Shown here one piece after another: positions 22,232 through 33,713 of a stretch of 64,000 bases of DNA; the first letter of the stretch is position 1; the number at the start of each line of letters is the position of its first letter. Origin of the DNA: Bryum argenteum (taxonomy: Eukaryota > Streptophyta > Bryopsida > Bryales > Bryaceae); NCBI GenBank assembly GCA_037043015.1, contig CM073330.1, positions 5,171,263 to 5,235,262 of the forward strand, read 5' to 3'. Under the pieces are notes generated by a model. It was not told the origin of the DNA. It searched no databases and saw nothing but the letters and a program-made list of their open reading frames with translations. The translations under genes and the position numbers were made by a program.

Positions 22232-25200
22232 GCGTGTTCTTAATAGTACTCATTTTAATTGTCATTAATAGCTGGGTGTCGACATAGAGTCAGACTATAG
22301 TCTTTACGCATAATTTCCTCATATAGAGCTGAGGGTGGGCCCCGCAGGTATTGCATCCATTTCTAAGTAGTCAAGGACTATAGTCTCACACAGATAGGTG
22401 ACTGGTTTGTTCATTCGAACAGGCTGTAGTCTTTCGATGTATGAAATTCATCCTTTGCTTACATCCTTGTTATCGACTATAGTCTGGCCAGTTCCACTCA
22501 AATTCATTGCTAGTCCGGATCATACAACTCGGTTCCTTAATTGATTCCCAAAATTATACTCAATCATCTAGGGTGTTGTTCAATGACTTGCTGATACCAC
22601 GGGCTGCAGTTCACTTCGCTTTCAGACTGTAGTACAGGTTTGCTACATAACTGCATTCACTGCTTTGTCCATTACAATCAAAAGAAGAAAGGTAAAACAA
22701 AATTCAAACACCAATGAGGATGTCTATCTCGAGAAGAAGACCCCATCCGATCCATTCGCTCCACTGCTCCACTTATCGCTGAATCCGTGGCTACAAGCTG
22801 AGGGTTGTCACGACGCTGCTGCTAAAGAAACCGCTGAATCGGCCGCATCCTGAGGTTGCCAAACTCATTTATCATGGTGAGATGTGCACCAATGATAAAA
22901 TGAGTCGAACACATAGCCTCTAGAAGTCGGTTAACGCGAGTACACTGGTACTGAAGCTTAAGTATAAGCCAAAATTCCGGGTGATTCACCGTGTGATTCT
23001 GGCCAGTATTACGGATGTCGACGTTGATCCAAACATTAAAATCCAAGCACCATTTTGCAAGGATCTTGCAAAATACGGCTGCTCAAAAGCATACCGGATC
23101 CTGACACGTTTGATGTTTAGCCCAAAACGCTATGTAAGAATGAAAACATTGCTGAGGTGTACTCTTTGATCCTGGTATGAGTGGCCAGTTGTATTCAACT
23201 GAGTCAATTGTTGCCGCTGGGTTCCACCGGTTCCTCCTCTTGCAATCACAAAACCTGGGATCACTGCTCACAGCTGGGGGTCGCCTTCGTGACCAATACC
23301 TAGACTCTTGTCTATAAACAATATCTGCTGGTGTAATTCCCACCCGTGACTGACCATAGTCCTTGAATATCCAAGCAATTGCATCCCAACTTGGTATGGG
23401 TTGATCACTCACCATATTAAACAAGCTGTCATAATTGCCCAAGTACTGCTGACAAGGTGGGACTATAGTCTGTGGTGGGTTGGCTCCTCCACCATGTGAC
23501 TCGGCCAACTGTTGTCGGCTGTCAGCAAGCTCCTGTTGGTATTCTTCGGCTAGCCGTTGTGCTTCCATGGCCTCGTGCTCCAATCGGTCTATAGTCCTTT
23601 TGAGTTCGGGGTAATTAGTAAGTTGATGTTGCGCCTCTACAAGCTGCTGTCTCGTCACTGCCAACTCTTGTCTTAGTTTGCTCGAGTACCAATTGATGGG
23701 TTGCTTTTGCTTCACCGCTAACTTTGGTTAGCTCTTTTTGCTGCTTATTTACTTCACTTTTACTTTCAGTTAACTCACGGTGAAGTCGAGTGGTTACTTC
23801 CTGAGTTTCGATGAGCTTCCCTCGGAGATCGTCTATGGTCTTGTCGAAACTTGCTCGAGCTTCTGCCTCGTTATTATTCCCCGTTTGCTGGGCCTTCACT
23901 TTTATCAGCTCATGGTCACTTCTTAATTTTTCTATTCTCAACTCCCGTAGTTCCATGTTCAAATTGACTATAGTCTTTCCGGTCTCAGTTGCTTGGCGTC
24001 GCTCCTTCTCAAAGGCTTGTTGGACTTGAGCTAACTCCTTCTGCAGCCGTTCAATTGTATCCTTATTCCCTTGAGTGTTGTTCAAACTTCTGTCGAGTTC
24101 TCGCTTCACTGTTACTAACTCTGCCTCCAAATTGACTATAGTCTTAGCCAATTCCTCCGATCGATGTTTGAGTGCTTCGGCCTCTAGTTGCCCTTGTTTC
24201 GCCACCTTGAGCTCCTCCTGCTTGATTAGCAGCTCCTTTTTCAAATCGACTATAGTCTTTTGTAAATGCTCTTCCTTTGCCTTGAAACCCTTACGAGCTT
24301 CACTCAACTCCTGCCGTAGGCAGACTATAGTCTTTTCTTCTGTAGATCGGTCCTGATGCGTGGATACCTCGGTAGCTGGGCGTGCTGCCCTTACTGCCTT
24401 TAACTCGTCTTGCTGGGTCATCAGCTCCCCTCTCAAATTGTCTATAGTCAAATTCAACTCCTCGATCGTCGCGGCAGTTCCGTGTCGGGCTGCAGTAAGC
24501 ATGTCGTCCTTCCTTTTCGATGCCGCAGTCATGGCCTTCCTCACCGTTTCTCCACGCTCTATAGTTTGATTTAGGTTTGCGATCACATCCTCCTTCTCCC
24601 TAATTAGTTCGGCTTGCTCCTCTGCCTGAGCAAGTAAATCTCGTACTCTGTCCTCCATTTCGGTGACTCGCGATGCTTCTGTGGCCAAGCGGGATTCAAG
24701 CTCTTCACGCGCGTCCTCGTCAAACCTTGGTGGTGTTATCGGCTTTCTCAAATGTTTCTTGAGCGGAGGTCTTTCCGGGGTTCGCGTCTCAGTAGATACT
24801 CTCATCCTCTTTGCCGCTGGTTTGGCTGAGCTTGCTCCTGCTGCTTCGATTGAAGGGCCGGTAGGTCCTGCCTGTGTCAAGGCGTCTTGGCAAAGCATAC
24901 AAAGGTAAGTCTTCAGCTGCCTATTCTCTGGTAACTCGCCTGGATGGTCCCACAGAACGCTGCGCATGTGGAAGTCCAATACTCGTGCCCAGTCTAACAT
25001 GTCTCCCCTCCATGCTGCGACCGCCACCGTTAGTAGCTCATGGCTAAGAGCCTCTGGTGATTGCTCAAATGCAACCATTTGGTTGATGAATGCAAACCCG
25101 TCCTCCCATGGTTCAATCGCCTTATCTATTCTCCAAAATTTTCCATCTTGTGTTGGCATTCCCTCTTTTGCCATCATTCCTTCTGGGAAAATGCTGAGTA

Positions 25201-27255
25201 AATCCTTGGCTGAGAGTTTCCTGTGCGCACCAGGGTGAAGTCTATCAGCCATCCCTGGAACATGCAAAATCCGGCTGATGTCCGCGTTGGTGATCACCAC
25301 TGCTCGGTTGTCAATTATCCCTCTCAGCACTTGTGGGTCATCCATAGTCTTGAAAAAAGGTAGAATTCTTTGCTCCTCGGGCCATGGTCTGCTAGAGCTT
25401 TCTTGGATGAAGGCCCACAATCCTGCTTTTGTCAAGGCCTCCTTGTTCTCTCGCCACCATGCTGTCTTTTTCTTCTCCTTCGATAGCTCAACCGCCTTCC
25501 CTTTTCTTTGCTCAGACAAATCATTGTAATTTGCTCCTGGAATTCACTTCCTTTATTTGACTATAGTCTTATCTCGTAGAAGATTTGCATGTTACGTTCA
25601 ATTTTATTTCTGGACAGGCTATAATCTTCTCTTCTCTGGTCTTGTCTTTCCTTGTTCGATAACCTATTCTGACTATAGTCTTTTGGCTTTACTTTAAACA
25701 ACATTCAGTTTTCCCTCACTCAACTATAGTCTTTGGCTGATTCAGGTTTGAGTTTTGACCTCTCAATACCGTTTCTTCATCTTCCATTCTTCTCTCACCA
25801 TCTGGTTCTGACTATAGTCTTTGATTCGATTGGGAACAGGGTTTCCATTTACTCAAACTTCACAGATTTGGTATTCGATTGATTCATGACTGACTATAGT
25901 CTTATCCATCAATATGCCATGGTTGGTGAAACTTCCTTTTGTTGATCTGTCTTACTTATTTGGAGTTCTTTTTGCAACCACAATCGACTATAGTCTTTTC
26001 TTCCAACATACAGTGTTCGAGGCTTCCTCATCTGATTTAAGCGTTTATGCCTAATCCGTTGTTCAAAATAGGCATCACGAAAAGTGCTTGTGGAGGTTAC
26101 ATACTGTGGTGGTGGTCGATGTTGGAGTATGCCGGATCACCACACCTCGCTCCCGTGCTGGGGGTGCTGGTTTCTCCTCCATCTTCTTCGGTTTCACCAT
26201 CTTTACTCACTCTGCTTCCGACTATGGTCTTATTTCTTGACTGCTTCTCTTCACTCGCTCGGTCCTTGCCGGTTACTGCCGACTATAATCTTCAAGGCTG
26301 TGTGCAGACCCTGGCCGGTCCTCCTCTTCTCATTGTCTGGCCTTCAACTATGGTCTTGCTGGTTTGAATTGCTCCAATGTTGGTGCAGGGTTTGACGCTT
26401 TTGCTCTCAGCCTTCGTTGCACGAACCCTGTTCCTCCTTCTGCCACTTCGATGTCTCTATCTCCTCCACCAGACTATAGTCTTCTCAGTGATGACCTCCG
26501 ATTCCACCGCTAATGACTATAGTCTTTGCTATTCTCTCTGCTACTGATTCTCACTCACAGCTTCATCAATGCCCACAGGAGAACAAACTTGCGAAAACAG
26601 AAAATATGAGAACGAAGGTGGAGGCGGCTGGCTGCAAGAAGTGATGTAACTGCCTGCAACTGTCTTCTCATGATGTCTCCCCACTAAAAGGCTATAGTCA
26701 TATCACTAATCATGACTGCTCATGATGGCCATGAAGCTCGTTATCCATATTTTAAGACTATAGTCGATTTTAAAGGCTTCAACCCCCCATGGTTAATAAT
26801 TATTAGATGTACTGATTTGCCATTTTTGATCCCTTCGATAATTTAGGAGTAGGCCTTTTTATTCATTCTAATCTTACTAATCTGATAGAATATAGTATAG
26901 AATACTAGAATTTAGTATTGTTATCCTTGTATGTTTTGATTTAGAATTTAATGTAAGCCTTGCAAAAAGGTAGATAATTCACTGTTTTTGTCAATTTCTC
27001 GAGTGTTTTCAATCATATCTATCAGCTTTCTTTTAAATTCTAGATTGAAGATTTTATGCTTTTACTTGTATTTTCATGGATTCATAAAGTAATTTGGATA
27101 TTGTATGACACTCGTTCCTCTAATCCATATTAATTTGAATTATATATTCACCTTTGAGAATGATACATTATCTCCATTTGTACATAGTCTTTATATTCCA
27201 TCTCATAAGATTTGTAAGTTTGCCTATTTACCATTCATTTGAAGGGACTATAGTC
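21922..27255. repeat. Field of dispersed palindromes GACTATAGTC (19 exact copies)
   Basis: Exact copies start at 21922, 21990, 22293, 22376, 22475, 23461, 23966, 24134, 24248, 24323, 25559, 25671, 25810, 25892, 25986, 26472, 26515, 26756 and 27246. Many near-copies lie between them (for example gtctatagtc near 23588 and 24444, aactatagtc near 25724, gactatggtc near 26220, gactataatc near 26281). Thirteen of the exact copies extend to gactatagtctt. Chance would give about 0.005 copies of a given 10-mer in 5.3 kb. Spacing is irregular (about 40 to 1200 bp). Copies lie both inside the coiled-coil frame and in the non-coding stretch between that frame and the integrase. None was noticed in gag, pol or the LTRs. 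Confidence 0.93.
23083..25519 (-). CDS. Accessory coiled-coil protein of the Gypsy element (broken)
   Basis: A 634-codon frame (25519-23615) overlaps a 210-codon frame (23715-23083) that continues the same coiled-coil style after a frame change near 23670. The frame opens without an ATG; the first internal Met is in KTMDDPQ. Residues about 1-200 are globular (contain WAFIQESSSRPWPEEQRILP), then comes a Pro/Lys/Arg linker (about 205-265), then some 370 residues of heptad-rich helix. Recurrent peptides KTIVDLK, KTIVNLE and KTIVCLR arise because GACTATAGTC is embedded in frame as Thr-Ile-Val. The second frame ends in a non-coil region with YGQSRVGITPADIVYRQ. The position, between integrase and 3' LTR on the same strand, is where Athila/Tat elements carry extra ORFs. 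I recognise no env features, and the function is unknown. Confidence 0.7.
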
Positions 27256-27533
27256 ATGATAACTATAATGCATTTCACGCACTTGGATGAAGTGAGTGGA
27301 GGTTAAGATAAGTGGAATCATTATTATTAATTCCTTTTCAAGCTTCTCCAAAATTTAGATTGTAAACTTCTTGTCATAAGTTCCTTATAAATTGGTTTTA
27401 TTTATTTGCAAATTGTAATTGCTACATACTATGTTTGTAATTATTTACTTCCTTAATTAGAGTATTCATATATCATAAATTATGTTTATAATTAAGTTGC
27501 ATGCCTCCCCCCTCTTTAGCATAAAAATTGTCC
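25570..27533. other. Non-coding spacer between coiled-coil ORF and integrase in the Gypsy element
   Basis: About 2 kb without convincing coding capacity. The 25.56-26.77 kb part is C/T-rich on the plus strand and holds nine exact GACTATAGTC copies and several variants. From 26.8 to 27.5 kb it is AT-rich, with a single exact copy at 27246. Confidence 0.6.
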
Positions 27534-30458
27534 TCAAGTTTGATATAACTTAAGTCGATTCCCATTATATCGCGTTGGGTGAATGTTGCCTTGTAAATCT
27601 TGCAGGTACATAGAACCATTTGCATAATTTTTATAAATTTTGTATGGACCAAACCACTGCATTATGAATTTCCCTGGAAATTTTTGAAAACGACTATCAA
27701 ATAATAATACCAAATCTCCAATTTTGGGTTCTTTGGTTTTAAGTTTGCTATCGTAATAGCTTTTGCGCCTATTTTGAATTGATGCCATATGTAAATAAGC
27801 TTGGGCTCTTTTTTCGTCCAATTGTTCTAGCTCATAACACCTTTGTTTTAAAGATTCGACATCGTCCAATCTATTGTCAATTGCAATACGTAATGATTGA
27901 ATTTCAAATTCAATCGGCAAAATGGCCTCTTGGCTATAAACAAGTTGAAATGGAGTATGTTTTGTGGTTACTTTGTATGCCATGCGATAAGCCCATAGGG
28001 CATCAAAAACCCTTTTGTCCCAATCCATGTTGGATCCTTGAACGGTTTTAGTAATTATTTTACACAAAATACCATTGGTCTTCTCGGTTTGTCCATTGGC
28101 TCTTGGGTGATATGGTGTTGACTTCCTATGTTTGATGAAGTATTTATTTAATAAATTCTCAATGATCATGTTCACAAAATAGGTGCCTCTATCACTTACA
28201 AGTTCTTTGGGGCATCCGAAGCGAATAATTATATTTTCATAGAGAAATTTAGCAACGGTTTCCGCATCATCTGTTTTCGTTGGCATGGCTTCTGCCCACT
28301 TTGTTTCATACTCCGTAGCAATCAATATATATCGACATCTTCCTTGTCTACTTGGAGGTTTGATTGGTCCTACAAAGTCAATTCCCCATTTTTCGAAGGG
28401 TATTTGTGCCAAGATTGGATGTTAAGGCATAGCCGAACTAGTTGTTGGTTTACCAACTCCTTGGCATGGATCACATTTCTTCACGTATTCTGCTGCATCT
28501 TTGAATAAAGTTGGCCACCAATAGCCAGCATTTAAGGCTTTTGTGGCAGTTACAAAGCCTGCAAAATGGCCTCCACAAATTGAATCATGGCATGCTTCCA
28601 AGATCGATGAAACTTCACTTGGATTTATGCATCGTCTTAAAATGCCATCTTTTCCTTTCTTATACAACACTTCTCCTATCATGGTATAAGGAGCCGCTTT
28701 GTAAATTAATCTATCTCTTTGTTTAGAAGTATATTCTATTGGAATACTTCCATTTTGCAAATAATGAATAATTTCGGCATATTCAAAAGGGATCACATCT
28801 ACTTCGAATAATTGCGCATCCGGTAGTTCATCATTTATTGGTTCCAGATTCACTTCATTGGACATACGTGATAAATGATCAGCATTTAAGTGGCATTTTC
28901 CGGGTCACACTTGTATAACAAAATTAAATTCTTGTAATAAAAGTACCCATCTTGGAATTCGACCACTAAGTTGTGGTTTATTTATCATGTATTTAAGCGC
29001 ATCATGATCAACATGAAAGGTAAATTTGTAACCCAATAAATAATGTCTATATTTTTGTACGGAAAAGATCATGCCTAATGCTTCTCTTTCCGTGACCGAA
29101 TAATTTCGTTCGGCGGCATTTAATTGTCTACTTGCGAAGTATATTGGGTGGTCTCTTCCCTTTTCGTCCTTTTGACTTAATATACTTCCAATAGCCATGT
29201 TGGAAGCATCCACGTACACTTCAAAGTCTTTGTCCCAATTTGGGGAGACTAAAATTGGTGCACTTATTAATTTTTGTTTCAAAGTATTAAATGCTTTTAC
29301 GCAAGTTGGTGTCCATACCGGAGTGGTTTCGCTTTTCCTCAAGAGGTGCGTTAATGGCAAGGCAATATCGGCGTACTTATAAATGTATCGTCTATAATAG
29401 CCAACATGGCCTAGAAAACCTTTGACTTCCGAAACAATATTTGGTGGTGGTAGATTAGCAATTATTGCTACTTTATCTGGGTCGGTTGCCATGCCTTCCT
29501 TGGATACAATATGGCCAAGTAATTTTCCAAATGGAACTATGAATTGTGATTTCGCCGCATTTATGGATATACCATATATGTTGCATTGTTGAAAACACTT
29601 GGATAGTCGATCTGCGTGATCTTCTTTTGAACTAAATACACAAAAATCGTCAAGGAAAATTTCCATGAATTTTCTTAAGTACTTTTAGAAGGCGGTAGTC
29701 ATAGCCCTTTGAAATGTGGCTAGCGCATTGCATAAGCCGAATGGCATTTTATTATATGCAAACGTACCCCAATCTATTGTAAATGTTGTAAGTGATCTAT
29801 GCTCCTTGGCAATTTGCCCTTGATTGTAGCCTGAAAATCCATCAAGGAAAGAATACGTTTCATGTCCGGCCACGCTATCCAATAATGTATCCGTAAATGG
29901 TAAAGGAAAATGATCCTTCTTTGTTGCAGCATTTAATTTTCGGAAATCTTGGCAAATTCAAAGTTTCCCATTTTTCTTTGGTACCACGACTATCGGTGAA
30001 ACCCATTCACTATATGGAACCGGATATATAAATCCACATTCCAATAATTTGTCTATCTCTTCTTTGACCATGAGTGAATATTTTGGATTCATACGATATT
30101 GCCTTTGTCGAATTGGCTTCGTATTTTCTTCTAAAATTATTCTATGCTCACAAATTTCTGGTGGAATACCTCTAAGATCTTTGTATGTCCATGCAAAGCT
30201 CTTTTTGTTTAATTTGAAGAATTTGTGCCAAGTTGTAAATTCTTGTGAAGTTAATTCTTCATATACTATTATTACTTGGGGTTCTTCCTCGGTTCCTAAA
30301 TTCATATCTTGGCAATTTAATTTCAAAGAGCCAAGTTGAGTATGCACTTGATCTGTTTCACTTGGAACCTCTTCACCCTTTCTAGAATCCGAAGTGGAAT
30401 TAGATTCACTTATGGATTCGAATTGCGTTTGTATATTAAACACAGGTGAATTTTCCAT
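27534..30458 (-). pseudogene. pol: Gypsy pol: reverse transcriptase, RNase H and integrase with four in-frame stops
   Basis: A single minus-strand frame runs 30458-27534 (974 codons plus final stop) except for in-frame stops at 29960-29958, 29687-29685, 28907-28905 and 28424-28422. RT is recognised by SPIVVVPKKNGKL, MPFGLCNALATFQ and the catalytic FLDDF. RNase H follows (YVDASNMAIGSILSQ, AERNYSVTEREAL). The integrase has an HHCC zinc domain (H..H..YVKKCDPCQG) and a D,D,E core (GIDFVGPI, SDRGTYFVN, HPRANGQTEKTNG). The protein would copy element RNA to DNA and insert it. Two stops are TGA where relatives have Arg (consistent with CGA to TGA, as expected from methylated-CpG decay). The element cannot make a full Pol by itself without readthrough. 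Confidence 0.93.
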
Positions 30459-31213
30459 GATAAAATGACTTCATCGGAATCATCAGAATCTTGAAATGGA
30501 GTGAAATATTCACCGATTCCTATATTTTTATATAACATATTTTTCCTAGAGATTTTAGAGATGGGTGCATCAATCTCATAGCCTGAAGAGTCTTCTATTT
30601 CCGAAGTGAATTCACTTTCATTTGTTTGAGTTTCTCCTCTATAAATAGTAGGATACATAGGCAAAGTAATCTTCTCTTTGCCCTTGCCAATTGTAATGGT
30701 TCCTTTTCCCCAATCATCTTGTGCCTTTGCCAAATATAGCCAAGGTCTTCCCAATAATATTGGGTAAGATGAAATTGTATTAGTTGTTTTGAATATGATG
30801 TAGTCAATTTTAAACGACATGCCGCCAATAATAGTCAAAATTTGTTTTAAAACTCCCAAGGGTTTTACTCGACTTTGGTCGGCCATACGCAACATAATAG
30901 GAGTTGGTACCATAGTTGTTAACCCAATTTCGTCCATAGTCTCTTTGCTCATGAGGTTAGCACTAGATCCTCCATCAATTTGTACATTTTCAATAAATGA
31001 TCCATCGATCATTACTTCTATACTTGGTGCTCCCGGATCTAAAGAAATATCATGCACTTCCACTTCTGTGATACGTTTGTGAATTAAGGAATGACTTAAC
31101 TCGCTTCGGCACTTAGGAGATATGGCCAATAATTGGCGCAATGTGATGTCTGGTTGTATTTTGTCCAAATTCTTTAAGAGGCTATAAGGTTCCAAACCTA
31201 TAGCTAGTCTCAT
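30410..31213 (-). CDS. Gypsy aspartic protease region
   Basis: A 267-codon frame with the retropepsin active site IDGGSSANLMS in place of the canonical D-T/S-G-A, and the flap/C-terminal block PILLGRPWLY. It overlaps the upstream gag-C frame by 4 nt (ATGA overlap at 31213-31210) and the downstream pol frame by 49 nt. Expression would need frameshifting or re-initiation, or the frame changes are decay. The protease would cleave Gag and Pol in the particle. Confidence 0.85.
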   Translation of the reverse strand: MRLAIGLEPYSLLKNLDKIQPDITLRQLLAISPKCRSELSHSLIHKRITEVEVHDISLDPGAPSIEVMIDGSFIENVQIDGGSSANLMSKETMDEIGLTTMVPTPIMLRMADQSRVKPLGVLKQILTIIGGMSFKIDYIIFKTTNTISSYPILLGRPWLYLAKAQDDWGKGTITIGKGKEKITLPMYPTIYRGETQTNESEFTSEIEDSSGYEIDAPISKISRKNMLYKNIGIGEYFTPFQDSDDSDEVILSWKIHLCLIYKRNSNP

Positions 31214-31970
31214 TGTCCGGTTTCGCTTGTGCTTATTCGTCCATAAGTATTTTGCATTTGTCTAGCAAAAGTCACTTTAGAAGGTGGTAAATTAATGGGT
31301 AAAGTTTGAGGAAGTTCCATTGGCAATTGAATTTGATTTGGTATGTCTTTTGCTAAAAGAAGAGGTATTGGGTTTGGTGCCTCAACACTTGGTGGTATTT
31401 GTCCTTGTTCCTCGTCCGAATTTTCGGATTTTGTTTCCAAATGATTAGTTTCTGGAAGCTTCTTTGTGCTTCTTGTACCTACTCGATTAACACAAATTTC
31501 TTGTATTATATAGTTGACCTCCTTAGGTGTTTCTTGAATCGCCGTGAGTTTCACCGTACTTCCTTTTACATAATCCCTTTCAGAAGGTGCAAATACCGGT
31601 ACTGGTGCCATGCATTCTTCTGCTCGGTGGCCCGGTTGTCGACATCTTCCGCATTGAGGAACATAACCTTCTTCTTTCTTTGCATTTGGACATTCATTGG
31701 CGTAATGGCCAAATTCACCACAACGAAAACATATTAAATGTTTGCCTTTTTGCGGTGGTCCATATCTATGTGTTTGTGGATTGGAGGGTGGTCCATTCCA
31801 AATTGGTGGTTGATTATAGGTGTCATTCCACCTTGGTCTATTGTCATTTGGTTTATACGGCGGTCTCACATTCGGTCGTGTGAATGGTCTTTTATTTGGA
31901 TTATCAATCCATGGTCTATTGTCATTTACTTGATTTACATTCTTCCCATGAAGATGCCAACATTGGTCAA
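31210..31970 (-). CDS. gag: Gag C-terminal part with two CCHC zinc knuckles
   Basis: The frame continues Gag downstream of the SINE-like insert. It has a Pro/Asn/Arg-rich linker and two zinc knuckles, CFRCGEFGHYANEC and CGRCRQPGHRAEEC (C-x2-C-x4-H-x4-C). These bind element RNA during packaging. The open frame extends upstream to 32064 only because the SINE-like insert happens to be open, so its first 30 residues are not Gag. It joins the protease frame by a 4-nt overlap. Confidence 0.85.
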
Positions 31971-32163
31971 TGGAATGTCTAGATAGATAGAAACTCCGGT
32001 CCCTTTCTAAGGGGGCCGGCGTGAATGAAGTGTCCGTTCGTAATGCTAATATCCCGATGGCCACCGGACAAGGGGAAATTGGAACAATACTACTTCCCCC
32101 TCTCGAGGGTAGACACTATAACTACGCTAGTTTCTAGCCTAGTTACTAGTGCTGGAATGTCTA
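31971..32163 (-). mobile_element. tRNA-type SINE-like insertion in gag
   Basis: About 171 bp (31982-32152) is flanked by an 11-bp direct repeat tggaatgtcta (31971-31981 and 32153-32163). Removing it rejoins a zinc-knuckle motif of Gag (CGHCGG..HS). On the minus strand the first third has a possible pol III box A (TAGCGTAGTTATAGTGT), a tRNA-like CTACCCTCGAGAGGG stem region and a possible box B (TTGTTCCAATTTCCCC). The 3' end is a short (TATC)n-type tail. Long target duplication, internal promoter-like boxes and a simple-repeat tail together suggest a SINE. The box matches are imperfect, so class assignment is tentative; the insertion itself is clear. Confidence 0.75.
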
Positions 32164-33647
32164 CCTCCACAATGACCACATCTTGGTACTTGGTTCAACG
32201 GTGAAGGGCATTCGTCTTTCCTATGCCCATAACCTTTACAATTCGCACACCAAACATTGGATCTTACATCCGTCGGAATTGTCTTCTTATTTTTATTTGA
32301 AGTCATATTGACTTTCAACTCTGTGAATTGTTTAGCTAAGTCCATTACCATTTCTTCAGTTCTATTCATAGGTGGCGCATTGGCTACTGAGGTAGTTGTT
32401 TTCATCGCAATTGATTCAACTGATGGCCTTGTGCCATATTGAGCCATTGCCGGTGTTATTCTTGGTTGCGGTTTGATGGTGGAAATTAAAGGTGTATCTA
32501 CATATGGTAGATAATCTTCATCTACTCTTGCTTCTTCCCATGACTTAGCCGTATTATAAGCTGTTGCTAAATCCGCTGGTCTTCTTTCCTTCACAAACAT
32601 TTTTAATTCTGGTGGGTATAATCCTCCAACAAATATACTTGTTAGAAATGAATTTGGCATGTTATGATTGGTCCACCTTGTCAAAAGGTCGTCCATTCTT
32701 CCATGAAAAGAATCCACGCTTTCTCCAAGTCCCATTTTTATATTCTTTAACCGTTCCCTTAAGCTTTCTGTGAAACCCAATGGCCTATATTGATTTACGA
32801 AAGCGTCTCGTAAAGCTTCCCATGTATCCAAATCTGCTTGTCGTCCATACCAAGCAAATGCCGCTCCATCCAATGATATGGGAAAAGTAGTCACGTAATC
32901 TTCCTCGGACAATTTATTAGCCACGCATACGGCTATAAACCTTGCAACATGTAAATCGGGATCTAATCCCGGTCTTCCATTGAAAAGTGGAAATTGTGCA
33001 ATATTCCATGGTCTTGGATTTGCCATTGTATCGTTTTTACTTTCTAATTGTTTGGGTATTAAATCTAACTCTTTAACTTGTACTTCTTCTTCTTCACCTA
33101 AACTTGATGAAGTTTCAACTTGATCTTCGTCAAAGCTAGGAAAAAATTGGCCGGTAGAAATTTCTATGTGTGGTGGAGAAATAGGATTCTTTAAATAAGA
33201 ATCTCCTGATTTTAATAATTGTTCCAACCTTTCACGAACGGTTTGGCTTTGTTGACTCCAATTCTCCTCTAAGTATTCTACAACCGGATTATCAAAATCA
33301 ATTTCCTTGGGTTGCGAAAATAGATATTCAACCGGTGATGTGTTTGTCAAGGAACTGCTCGAAGCTTGCCCTTGTTCAAAAGTTACTTCATGTAAGGATA
33401 CGTTTTCGCTTTCTTCACGTAGTACGCTTGGTTTATTAATTTCAACTGATTTTTTCTTTGATCTTGATTCTTGATCAAAAGATTGTAATTCCGTCAAGGT
33501 TCCAAGTTCGGGACTAGAACGTCTTGCAATCCCCGATAGTCTTGGAGTGTTTGGTATTGTCTTTCGATTTCTAAATTTCACTCGCTCTTCTCTCTGGATT
33601 TTCTGCAATGCCCGTTTTAATATGGCTTCATTTCTATCTTGCGACAT
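32164..33647 (-). CDS. gag: Gypsy Gag, N-terminal and capsid part
   Basis: The ATG is at 33647 (MSQDRNEAILKRALQ). About 200 residues of charged N-terminus precede the retrotransposon capsid domain (WNIAQFPLFNGRPG, FPISLDGAAFAWY, LRDAFVNQYRP, ESVDSFHGRMDDLL). A zinc knuckle CANCKGYGHRKDEC and the start of a second (CGHCGG) follow, where the SINE-like insert splits the frame. Gag assembles the cytoplasmic particle. The original stop seen at 32139 lies within the inserted DNA. Confidence 0.9.
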
Positions 33648-33713
33648 TAAATTTGTTTCTTGAATTCATTATTGATTTTTTTTTCAAATTTCTTGTATTT
33701 TTATAATTTCTTT

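Noticed and set aside
23811-25529. Plus-strand ORFs of 69-93 residues
   Set aside because: Antisense shadows of the coiled-coil frame on the minus strand.
21922-27255. Repeated GACTATAGTC as a CRISPR-like array
   Set aside because: The repeat is only 10 bp, spacing is irregular from about 40 to over 1000 bp, there is no cas context, and the DNA is a eukaryotic retroelement.
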